Origin: Gnetum montanum
Taxonomy: Eukaryota > Streptophyta > Gnetopsida > Gnetales > Gnetaceae
Length of the DNA: 40,750 bases
Assembly: GCA_015680685.1 (NCBI GenBank)
Contig: MNCI01014167.1
Coordinates: forward strand, 1-40,750
Direction of reading: 5' to 3'
The notes beneath the pieces were generated by a model. The model saw only the letters and a program-made list of their open reading frames with translations, was not told the origin of the DNA and did no database searches. Shown piece by piece: positions 33,265 to 40,750 of the stretch. The translations under genes were made by a program, and so were the position numbers. The stretch's first letter is position 1, and each line of letters starts with the position of its first letter.

Positions 33265-34117
33265 TGATGAGTCACTTTTGCTTGGCTGTGTCGATGAGGC
33301 CTAGTTGATGCATCTTATCATGCGTTGATGAGGCCTTGTTGATGCAGTGTCAATTTTTGACTCTAAATATGCATCTACCAATCGCATTTATGGCATTAGA
33401 TATTGTAGTTGTAGTAAAGCTCTTGTAGTTTTCCATTTTAAAGTTAGAATTTTCCTCTTGAGTGCCCACGATAGGAGTCATTAAGTGTACGGATCTTTAT
33501 TTGAGAATTGTTGTACCTGAGCACGATAGTTTGTGCAATAATAAAGATGAGCTTTCTAATAAACCTTACAACATTCTAGATAAATATTTTATTTATGAAT
33601 TTAATATTTTCAATTTTTTGTTAAATGTTTCTAATTATTTATTAAATGTTTTTTTGAAATTAAGTTAATGAGTCAATTAAGTAAGATAGATTACAAGCAT
33701 AAATATGACCACTTCGAGCATAACACATATTCACTTGGTAATCCCAACAACATTGTTGCTTAGTACGCTAAGTAGCATAGTGCTTGGTTGCCTAGTAGTG
33801 GATACGTGGGTTTAGGACATGTGCGGAAAGTAAGAACAGATGCTTATGTTAGGACTAGTTAGAAATTAGTTGATTAGTTAAATTAAATTAGTTAATCTAA
33901 CCACTTTATTTCTCTTTAAGTACCGAAACCATAAAAATACAAAATGATAAAAATTAGATGTCTCAATTACACTTAACCATACTAGTGTAGATCACAAGTG
34001 TAATCACTTCCTAGAGGACTAGTGCACTGAAAATGATAAAGTCCACAAAATTCAATTAGATCATCTGTAAACGCTTTGTGATTCATATGGTTGGGCATAG
34101 GGGTACCTTGTCGCTCA
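33265..34117 (+). repeat. 3' LTR of Ath-1
   Basis: This 853 bp LTR starts tgatgagtcacttttgc and ends ggggtaccttgtcgctca; the latter is the reverse complement of the tgagtggcaaggtacccc end of the Ath-2 LTRs. Inside, gtgcccacgataggagtc, tctttatttgagaattg, gtacctgagcac and ataaagatgagctttct match Ath-2 in order. It is the most diverged LTR of this family in the window. The end could instead be 34120, since ctcatca follows. The expected target-site flank begins at 34118. Confidence 0.8.
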
Positions 34118-34614
34118 TCAGTAACTAAAAATAATGAGATATTAGCCTACTAGTAAGACTCTTTATTTAAAAGTTCTAAGTCATGAGTTTGATTTGGGTA
34201 GGTAATGTTAAGTTATAAAGTTCTAATTAGACTATATATATTGGGGTGTACCTATATTCGAGGGTCCAACAACACACACCCCCGTCCTCCCCCACCCACT
34301 CCCCCCACCCCACTTATAAGTGAGATAAAAGTTTCCTCCATGATTTCTAAGAATAACCATTTCATATCTCACCTTACTTCCCTTCTTCACCTATAATGGA
34401 ATAAATTCATTTAGTTTGCTTTAATTGCACATACTCAATAGTTTGTGGGGATTACAACTTTTCAAGATTTGAGAGTTATAAGAATCTTTGGGTTGTCAAC
34501 TTAGGAAGGACACTAGAGGAATAAAAAGATCAATGCTCCATTAGAACATTTTAACACGTTAAATTGTGCTCCTATCAATAATCATTGAAATCACACTTCC
34601 AATTGTCAAAAAGG
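34118..34614. other. Gene-free flank of the nest
   Basis: About 0.5 kb without a credible coding frame. It contains the C-rich tract at 34279-34311 and AT-rich sequence (tatatatattgggg) just before it. Confidence 0.5.
34279..34311 (-). other. C-rich tract; potential G-quadruplex on the minus strand
   Basis: Five runs of C (34279-34283, 34289-34293, 34295-34297, 34301-34306, 34308-34311) lie within 33 bases. The minus strand therefore has five G-runs of three or more with loops of one to five bases, meeting the usual G-quadruplex pattern. The plus strand could form an i-motif. Confidence 0.7.
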
Positions 34615-35292
34615 AATGAAGCTCAAAATAAGGATGAAGTTCAAGCTTGGTCATCCATTCCTTACACTTTTGTTATAGGAAGTCTAATGTATGTAATGAT
34701 CTACACTAAACTTGACATTGCCTATGGAGTGGGAGTGGTATCTTAATTCACGAGTAATGCTCAAAAGAAAAATTGGGAACCTATCAAATAGATATTACAA
34801 TACTCGAAAGCTACAATCCACTATTTCTAGTGCTTTGATAGTTCTTAATTGTGTCTTGCTGGTTATGTTGATGTGGATTATGCTAGTTGCAATGATACAC
34901 GTAGATCTCTTGCAGGTTATGTGTTCACTCTTAGTGGTGGAGCTGTAAGTTGGATGTTCCATCTTCAATCTCATATGGTTTTGTCTACTACTAAGGCTGA
35001 GTATGTTGCTCTTAGCAAAGGATCAAAAAAGATGTTATGGCTGAAAAACATGCTATATTGGCTTGAGCACAATTAACAAAAGTATACATTATATTGTGAT
35101 AGTGAGAGTTCTTTGTTCTTATGTAGGAATGCAATGTACCATTCTTGAAACAAGCATATTGATGTGCGATATCGGTTTGTTTGAGAATTGGTTGAAACTA
35201 GAAAGCTTGATGTATTGAAGATATCCACTTGGTCAAATGTTGTAGATTTCTTGACAAAGGTAGTGGGTGGGTGCAAACATTTAGATTATTGA
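34615..35292 (+). pseudogene. Ty1/copia RT end and RNase H remnant
   Basis: The first part (about 34650-34840) keeps the end of copia RT: IPYTFVIGSLMYVMIYTKLDIAYGV in broken frames, then TSNAQKKNWEPIK. From 34849 one frame runs to the TGA at 35290-35292 with only a few stops: GYVDVDYASCNDTRRSLAGY, VFTLSGGAVSWM, STTKAEYVALSKGSKKMLWL, YCDSESSLFL, KHIDVRYRFV and DFLTKVVGG. These are the hallmark steps of copia RNase H. A TAA at 35074-35076 and other stops show it is dead. gag, integrase and most of RT are absent. It is unrelated to the gypsy nest and directly precedes a probable copia 3' LTR. Confidence 0.88.
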
Positions 35293-35374
35293 GAAGGCAT
35301 TAGCATAGTTTCTTAATGGAATTGACTTTGGAAAGTAGTGCATATCTTGAAAAAAATGTGTCTTCAAGTGGGAT

Positions 35375-35780
35375 AATTGTGGCCATGAAGACAAGTTTAG
35401 AAAAGAATATTTTATAATAGACAACAACTATGGCTTATTTTCTTTTCTAGTTATGTTTTTAATGGTTGTTTGTATTTTCTAATTATAATCACTTATAATA
35501 GCCATTATTAAAAAAACATTAGTCCAAAGTAGTTAAAATTTTCCATAATTTTAGGACTAGTTTATTCCTATATAAAGGTTCTTGGGTTCTTGGTTTTTTG
35601 TGTGGGTGTTTTGTTGCTTAAGCAAGTAGAGAGAGGAGCCTTTAGAATTCTCTAAAGGCGGAAGCTTTGTTTATACCATTATTATTCTTTTCTAAAGATT
35701 AATACACTATGTGCTTTCCCATGAATGTTTCTCTTCATATAAAAGGTTTTACCACATAAATTCTGTAGCTAGCCATGCGA
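35375..35780 (+). repeat. Probable copia 3' LTR
   Basis: After RNase H the sequence reaches tcaagtgggata, the usual copia polypurine context, and then attgtggccatgaag, a typical LTR start. Inside are a TATA box (cctatataaagg, 35567-35578), gagagaggagcc, and aatacactatgtgctttccc near the end. Both limits are estimates: no second LTR is in the window to compare. Confidence 0.6.
35567..35578 (+). promoter_or_regulatory. TATA box of the copia LTR
   Basis: cctatataaagg, about 190 bp inside the presumed LTR start, as expected for a copia LTR promoter. Confidence 0.55.
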
Positions 35781-37521
35781 AAAATAGAATCAACAATAAT
35801 AACAATAATAATGTAGTGGGTGGAAGGAAAACAAATAAGTCAATGACTATTACCAAACAACATTGTTTTCTTTTTTCTTTGTCTCTTTCTTTTCCTTTTG
35901 CAAACCCTCTGGCCAAGAAGATACAAACAAACGAATATAGCAATGCAACCAAGCAAGATACAGGTAGATTTTTTTTATTACTCTGACGGGGACTTGTCTA
36001 GGCGGGCCCTTCTTCTGGTCCTCCTAACACGTTTCTCCTTACCATGTGATTTAGTTCTACATTGCATAATACATGCATGCATGCCATGTCATGACTTATT
36101 TCAAACCTCAGCAAATGGATTTATTCAAAACCATGTTTCTCCGTAAATTACAGGAAACATCGATACATTCAAAGCCCTTCTTTTTGCTATGGAATACGAA
36201 ATCAGCGGCTCAAATCCCCACTTGATTCAACTGCAATGTTTTAAACTTTCACTTTTTACTTTTAATTTACTTGCGTACTTTTATGAATCACTCATGGAAT
36301 AAAGAGGAGACCGGTACAGCTGCGTCACTCCTATGCAACAAGTGAACCCAAAATTTGAGTCATGGATTCAACAGCAAGCATGGTACATCGTTCAAAGACT
36401 CCAAAACCAAACTCCTTTGTTATTTAATGATAAAGGTGCTTTCCAAAAATTATAGTTGTATAGAGCGTTTGGAATCAAGCTTTATTGCTTTCAAAAGACA
36501 CATAGGATCTACTACTCTTAAATTTTATTTTTATTTTATTTTACTTAAATGGACATAGTAGTAATTATCAAATGCTTTTAAATGTGAAATTTGTTTTCTA
36601 TGTTCCAAAATTAAGTGCAAAAGTTGTAGATATCAAGTATAGTTGTTAGGTAGTTACATGTGTTTCTTTCTATGCTATGACTACCCATTTAAAACAACAT
36701 TATAATGTTACAACAAAACTTGTATGATTTTCTTTTGATGCCCCCATTGGTACTTGGTCAATTTGTAGATTCTATCTTTATTTTTCATGAAAATTTAACA
36801 TATATCCAATAGATTCTATGGGTCCTTCAATCTAATAAAACTTCATTTCAATTTATTTCATTATTATTAAAAAGGATTGGCCTTATACAAATGGTCATGA
36901 CATGGTAGGTATAAACATAATACAAAAGTAAACTTAAAAAGGAAATGACTTGGCATAGGAAAAAGAATCAAGTGTACACTGGTCCCTCCTACTAAGGTTG
37001 AAAATATATGACAAAGTAAAGTTACTCGTAGATGAGGGTGGTGCTATATGGTTTATTTTTTAAAAAAATGGTATAAAATAACTTGATACAAGTAGAGTAT
37101 GGCTACATTCTTATATATACATGGTTAGAACAAATTTGAAAATCCAACCTTGCCTCAAATGTGAGAGTGATTAAAAAGTGAGAGAGAACCTAAGCACCTC
37201 AATATATAGTTAATGGATAGTCAAAATTGGCAAAGAATGAGAGAGACCAACCAAAGTAAAAATAGGAAAGATGCCATATGAAAGTAAAAAGCTAGCAGGC
37301 AATGAGGATAGCCCAGATAAGTGTGGTTTATATGTAGTCACAAGCACTTCATGAGGGTAGCCTAAATTGCAATGTTAATCCTACTTTTATTCTTTAAAGG
37401 GTTTTAACTTGTTATATATATATATTTTATTTTTTTTAGAAAAATTAGCATTAGTGTTCTAATTGCATGCCAATAGGAATGGTGCAAGCATAAGCATATG
37501 TGTATTGATTTTTAAAAAGCT

Positions 37522-37630
37522 ACTTATTAAAAATGCATGACAATCATTTTGAAAAATCTAACATTGCTTAAAAAAATATGCAACTTATTAAAAATGAATA
37601 ATAACCATTTTGAAAAATTTAATAATGTTC
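37522..37630. repeat. Imperfect tandem pair
   Basis: acttattaaaaatg...cattttgaaaaat...aa.aatg occurs at 37522 and again at 37583, a 61-bp spacing with several mismatches. Confidence 0.6.
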
Positions 37631-38514
37631 TGTGATCTGCTTTACAATTGAGCCAATTGACCCTTGAAAAATTTCTTTTGTCTTTTATGGTTAAAATTTG
37701 AAATATTCAAATATTTTTGAAAAATACTAAACATGCAAATAGGTGAACAAATTTTAAGAAACTTAAAAAAAAAATTTAGTGAAGCTTCTATAAATAAATA
37801 ATACTTCAACCCTGTGCAATTTGGCATTTGCCCATGGAAATGGAAATACTTTGTAATATCATTATAAGCTTATTCTTTCTTTTTTTACCTATATATTCTG
37901 TTTTCTTAATCATAATATTAACTTAAACTATAACTATAAAATTAATGTAAATGAAACATTATAATTATTATTAAACTGGCATAGAACTCTCATATCTATC
38001 ATTCAAATCAGCTATAGGTTAAAAGGCAAAACTTAAGTATTGTTACATTGATAATGAAAAATTAATTTTTTCATGGCATTCATGCCGCCCTGAGTTCGTA
38101 CAGTGCCATGGTGTGGTCGTTTTAGCTGTTGCATGATTCCCCGTTCTAGCTGTTGTCAACTGTGCCATTTTTTGAGTTTTGCTGAAGGTGAGTGTTTGTT
38201 AGGAAAATTTGAAATTATGCAGACTTATTACCATGACGATCATGAAATGTAGGGATATGATGATAATTATACGAAGACATGCATACATGGTCTGGTCTGC
38301 GGCTTTAGGCTACGTGTCCATTTGCAGTTTCAACATTGCATACCAGCCCAAAAAGTACGGCTTACCATTATTGAGTCATTTTGGTTATATTCATAGGCTG
38401 GTCCATTTTTGGCACGTTTTCGGTAGAATTTTTGTGGAAATTTTGTGCAACCGTCCAAACCGTTTCACGTGGATATTTTGATCTATTCACAAATCCACGG
38501 ACAGCTGGAAGGCG

Positions 38515-38584
38515 TACAAAATCTGGTCCCATATGTTAATGATTAGGAGTACAAAATCTGGTCCCATATGTTAATGATTAGGAG
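38515..38584. repeat. Perfect 35-bp tandem duplication
   Basis: The 35-bp unit beginning tacaaaatctggtccc and ending gattaggag occurs at 38515-38549 and again at 38550-38584 without a mismatch. Confidence 0.9.
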
Positions 38585-38619
38585 TCATGAGGGTTTCGCG
38601 TGTGATATAAGTAGTATAA

Positions 38620-38790
38620 TTTTCTTTAAATCATAGTTTTCTAACTTGATCATAAATCATTGATTTAAATCATAGTTTTTCTTTAAATCATTGATTTAAA
38701 TCAGTTTAAATCATAATTTTCTAAGTCCACCATAAATCATTGATTTAATAATTTTTAAGTGGACCATAAATCATTGATTTAATAATTAGT
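38620..38790. repeat. Array of AAATCATTGATTT quasi-palindromes
   Basis: The word aaatcattgattta, a palindrome around its central T, occurs about four times between 38650 and 38785. It is mixed with ttaaatcatagttttct, cataattttctaagt and gaccataaatcattg. The units are loosely tandem and strongly AT-rich. Confidence 0.65.
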
Positions 38791-39140
38791 TACTGGGTCA
38801 GAAATTTTGTCCACTCAAACTTAATAAACTTTATTCTTAAAAAGAAATCAATAGATTTAGGTATCATTTTCATTAACCCTGCTTGCAAGCACTCAACATC
38901 TATCACCTTGTACATGGTAAATGCATATGCTGACATTACATTAAATGTGCCGTCACATTGCCATAAATGCAAATGGACACATTGTATTAAATGCAAATGC
39001 GCACACATTTTAAGGAACCAATTCGATAAAATTCTAAGCGCATCCTATAGGCATCACCTCACCTTATCTCTTAATCATCACCCTATCCACTATGCTTGGT
39101 CAGTTTTTAGGTTAGTGTAACCGGCTCCACGGTTTCTCAA

Positions 39141-39150
39141 TTTATATATG
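39141..39150 (+). promoter_or_regulatory. TATA box of the PLAT gene
   Basis: tttatatatg lies 70-79 bp before the chosen ATG (39220), leaving room for a transcription start near 39175 and a leader of about 45 bases. An ATG at 39148 overlaps this box and is therefore not expected to be in the mRNA. Confidence 0.65.
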
Positions 39151-39219
39151 CATCACCAGCAAAGCAACCTTCATCAAAGCTATCCTACAATTAGAAACAC
39201 AAACACAGAGCAGTTAGCA

Positions 39220-39995
39220 ATGGCATCATCCCAGGAGAAGCAGCAGCAGAAGATGAAAATGCTCATGATGCTGAGCGCACTTTTCCTGTTTCCACTATTG
39301 GCAATGGCGACTCGAGTGCCCATGGAACAGCAAGGCCACCCAGACCACCCAGATGACCTAGACCACTCAGACGTAAGTTATGAAACAAGCAAATCAATCC
39401 TGGATATACGCATTTTATCTTTGGCTACGTTTGATTTGATTTGATGAAGGACGCTATCTCCCTTAATTCGCTGGTTTGGTCATTCTTGATGGTTTGTTTT
39501 GTTTGTCTTGTGACGTTTCAGAAGCAGGATTGCATCTACAACCTCTTCGTGCGGACGGGCTGGCTCCCATTCGCGGGAACGAGCTTGGGGATAGGCTTGA
39601 ACATGTTCGACTCGGAAGGCAATGAGATACAGATTCCGGATTTGAAGAAAATTGGACTCATGGGACCCGGCTGGAGTTACTTCCAGTTGGGAAATCTGGA
39701 CCTCTTCAGCACAAAGGGGAAGTGCCTGAAGTCGGGGCCATGCAAGATCACTCTGACTTTAAATGCCATACTCCCTTTCCCAGGCTTTTTCCCTGACTGG
39801 CGCTGCGCCTCGGTTCAGATTACACAAAGCCAAAACAAGCAGAATGGCACCACCCACTTCTTCTCAGTTCTCCAATGGCTCACACTACTCTCTCCCACCT
39901 ACACCGTCGATAACTGCCCCAACAAAAACAGCATCGTCACTGAAAGCGACGGCCACAGAGGGCTGCCTCTTCCAATCCGATCTGAATCTGAATAA
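39220..39995 (+). CDS. Secreted PLAT/LH2-domain stress-type protein, two exons
   Basis: Coding exons are 39220-39372 and 39522-39995, with a 149-bp GT-AG intron in phase 0, giving 208 residues. Residues 1-31 form a signal peptide: a polar Lys/Gln n-region, a hydrophobic LMMLSALFLFPLLAMA, and likely cleavage after AMA. A His/Asp-rich spacer follows (about 39-51). The PLAT domain (about 54-183) starts DCIYNLFVRTG and holds the signature GLMGPGWSYFQLGNLDLF (96-113), then GKCLKSGPC and LQWL. Five Cys (55, 119, 125, 146, 183) fit a secreted, disulfide-bonded fold. This is the plant-stress PLAT subgroup (Arabidopsis PLAT1/2/3), small apoplastic or ER proteins linked to abiotic and biotic stress. 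The domain is divergent: the usual HHGWYxNYVE segment reads FFPDWRCASVQ. The Ser/Glu-rich tail after Cys183 is not typical. Start chosen by the TATA position and the gcaATGGC context. No frameshift or premature stop is seen. Confidence 0.9.
39373..39521 (+). other. Intron of the PLAT gene
   Basis: The donor is gac|gtaagt and the acceptor tttcag|aagcag. A second possible acceptor, aagcag|gattgc, lies six bases further (exon from 39528) and would drop two residues (Lys-Gln) without changing frame. The intron is T-rich, with a pyrimidine stretch before the acceptor. Confidence 0.85.
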
Positions 39996-40010
39996 GCTGA
40001 TTCTAAATCA

Positions 40011-40047
40011 TGTCTACTACACTACCACCACTACCACTACCACAACT
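40011..40047 (+). repeat. ACC/CTACCA short tandem repeat in the 3' UTR
   Basis: ctactacactaccaccacta and the following ccactaccacaac form a short trinucleotide-type repeat, 16 bases after the PLAT stop codon. Confidence 0.7.
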
Positions 40048-40064
40048 GTTATAATATTATCTTA

Positions 40065-40070
40065 AATAAA
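40065..40070 (+). terminator. Polyadenylation signal of the PLAT gene
   Basis: AATAAA, 70 bases after the stop codon, followed by a second overlapping aataatgg. Its placement fits a plant near-upstream element; cleavage is expected within about 10-40 bases. Confidence 0.65.
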
Positions 40071-40224
40071 TAATGGAGAGGACCTTATAGATGCACTCTC
40101 ACTGGTGTATGATGGCCATGTTGTAGTACTACTACCTGCAACCACCGTGCTACTCATAGTTCTGTAGCGATCTTGAGGGCCTATTCAATCATATCTATCT
40201 ACTGCCTCTGTCAATGTCAATAGA

Positions 40225-40660
40225 TAATGAAGGCTATTGTATTCTAGTTTACATTGTGTTGGATAGAGATCTAAGTTTACTTTTAAATTTTGGCAAGCTT
40301 TTCAAAGTAACATGAATACTTAAATTGAATTTAAGTTCAGCTTATCATTGTCGAATAGATGGCCAGTTAGAAAGAACCAACCAAATTGTAAAAGACATGT
40401 TGAGAGCATGTGCATTAGACTACTAACAAGTTAAGATAAGATGTTACCTATAGCTGAGTTGCTTACAACAACAACTAAGTTAGTTTTAAGGCTACTACTT
40501 GTGAATTTCTTTATGATAGACTATGCAAAACCTTTTTATGTTGAGAGTCTCTTGAATACAAACAAATAATTAACATAGACATGACAGAGGAAACTACCTC
40601 ACATATCAAAATAATCAAAGATAAGCTCTAGACAACTCATTGAAAATAGAATTACTATTT
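40225..40660 (+). pseudogene. Chromovirus-type gypsy integrase fragment
   Basis: In broken plus-strand frames this reads as integrase. A LDRDL (usual SDRDP) motif carries the second catalytic Asp, then FWQAFQSNMNT. After a shift comes IDGQLERTNQIVKDMLRACA, where the third catalytic Glu is kept in QLERTN. Further on are AELLTTTTK (usual AEFAYNNS) and EFLYDRLCKTFLC (usual EALYGRRCRSPLC). The last piece, IKIIKDKL*TTHSK, matches the family end. This is the chromovirus pattern (Tekay/Reina/CRM type), different from both gypsy families in the nest. It starts about 150 bases after the PLAT polyadenylation signal. No LTR is visible in the remaining 90 bases, so its extent to the right is unknown. Confidence 0.7.
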
Positions 40661-40750
40661 ATTTAAATATCATATATAGACCTTTAGATTTTGGAGTGAA
40701 TAATCATGTTTCTTGAAAGTTTCACCTTTAAAAGAAATAATGAGATTTAA

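Larger units (their letters stand above)
6297..34117 (+). mobile_element. Ath-1: Athila-like LTR retrotransposon, host of the nest
   Basis: This plus-strand element occupies 6297-11450 and 30888-34117; the middle is the inserted Ath-2. In order it has: the C-terminal half of RT, RNase H and integrase (6297-8620); a gene-free stretch (8621-10720); a 3' ORF (10721-11450 then 30888-33060); a purine tract (33256-33264); and a 3' LTR (33265-34117). The 5' LTR, gag, protease and first half of RT lie left of Tat-1, outside the window. RNase H, integrase and LTR sequences match Ath-2, so both are one family. Unity across the gap is supported by the near-identical 5-bp flanks of Ath-2 (attaa/attac) and by the 3' ORF frame lining up across the insertion. 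Confidence 0.8.
35781..39140. other. AT-rich intergenic region
   Basis: About 3.4 kb without a coding frame I can support. Short frames (e.g. 35711-35986, 35898-36146, 38209-38481) show no family resemblance. It contains an imperfect two-unit repeat (37522-37630), a perfect 35-bp tandem duplication (38515-38584), a quasi-palindromic array (about 38620-38790) and a doubled taaatgcaaatg word (38964-38976, 38988-39000) upstream of the PLAT gene. Confidence 0.6.

Noticed and set aside
39148-39219. Upstream in-frame ATG for the PLAT gene, adding 24 residues
   Set aside because: It overlaps the TATA box, the added residues would bury the signal peptide, and the ATG at 39220 has better context.

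Overview
The window looks like repeat-dominated nuclear DNA of a seed plant. One gene, at the far right, has a canonical GT-AG intron, a TATA box and an AATAAA signal. Almost everything else is decayed LTR retrotransposon. The heavy decay (CAA/CAG codons turned into stops, transition-rich differences between paired LTRs) and the low gene density suggest a large, slowly purging genome such as a gymnosperm. That assignment is inference; no single marker proves it.

Positions 1-34117 can be read as one nest of five Ty3/gypsy elements, named here for convenience. Ath-1 (plus strand, Athila-like) is the oldest and acts as host. Its pol starts inside reverse transcriptase at 6297. Its 3' ORF is split between 10721-11450 and 30888-33060, and its 3' LTR ends at 34117. 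Tat-1 (minus strand, Tat/Ogre-like, 2038-6296) sits in the Ath-1 RT. Ath-3 (minus strand, Athila-like, 1-2037, running off the left edge) sits in the Tat-1 gag. Ath-2 (minus strand, Athila-like, 11451-30887, both LTRs present) sits in the Ath-1 3' ORF. Tat-2 (plus strand, Tat-like, 14620-23948, both LTRs present) sits in the Ath-2 integrase. Insertion order follows from the nesting: Ath-1 first, then Tat-1 and Ath-2, then Ath-3 and Tat-2.

The two Athila-like copies that show a 5' LTR have a primer-binding site matching the 3' end of tRNA-Asp, nearly intact in Ath-3 and decayed in Ath-2. Where pol is visible (Ath-1 and Ath-2) it has an Athila-type RNase H and integrase. Ath-1 also has a long downstream ORF with a plant-transposon-protein-like part and a coiled-coil-like part; Ath-2 lacks it. 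The Tat-like copies have long LTRs full of GCTACGTAGC-type palindromes. Tat-2 has the extra RNase H typical of the Tat lineage, tandem repeats in both untranslated regions, no reverse transcriptase core, and two mutated integrase catalytic residues. No retroelement gene here appears intact.

Right of the nest come a C-rich tract (34279-34311), a Ty1/copia RT/RNase H remnant with a probable 3' LTR (34615 to about 35780), and about 3.3 kb of AT-rich DNA without a recognisable gene. A two-exon gene for a secreted PLAT/LH2-domain stress-type protein follows (coding 39220-39995). A decayed chromovirus-type integrase fragment lies close downstream (about 40225-40660). Two single-N positions (25572, 28122), each between identical 46-47 bp copies, look like assembly joins rather than biology.
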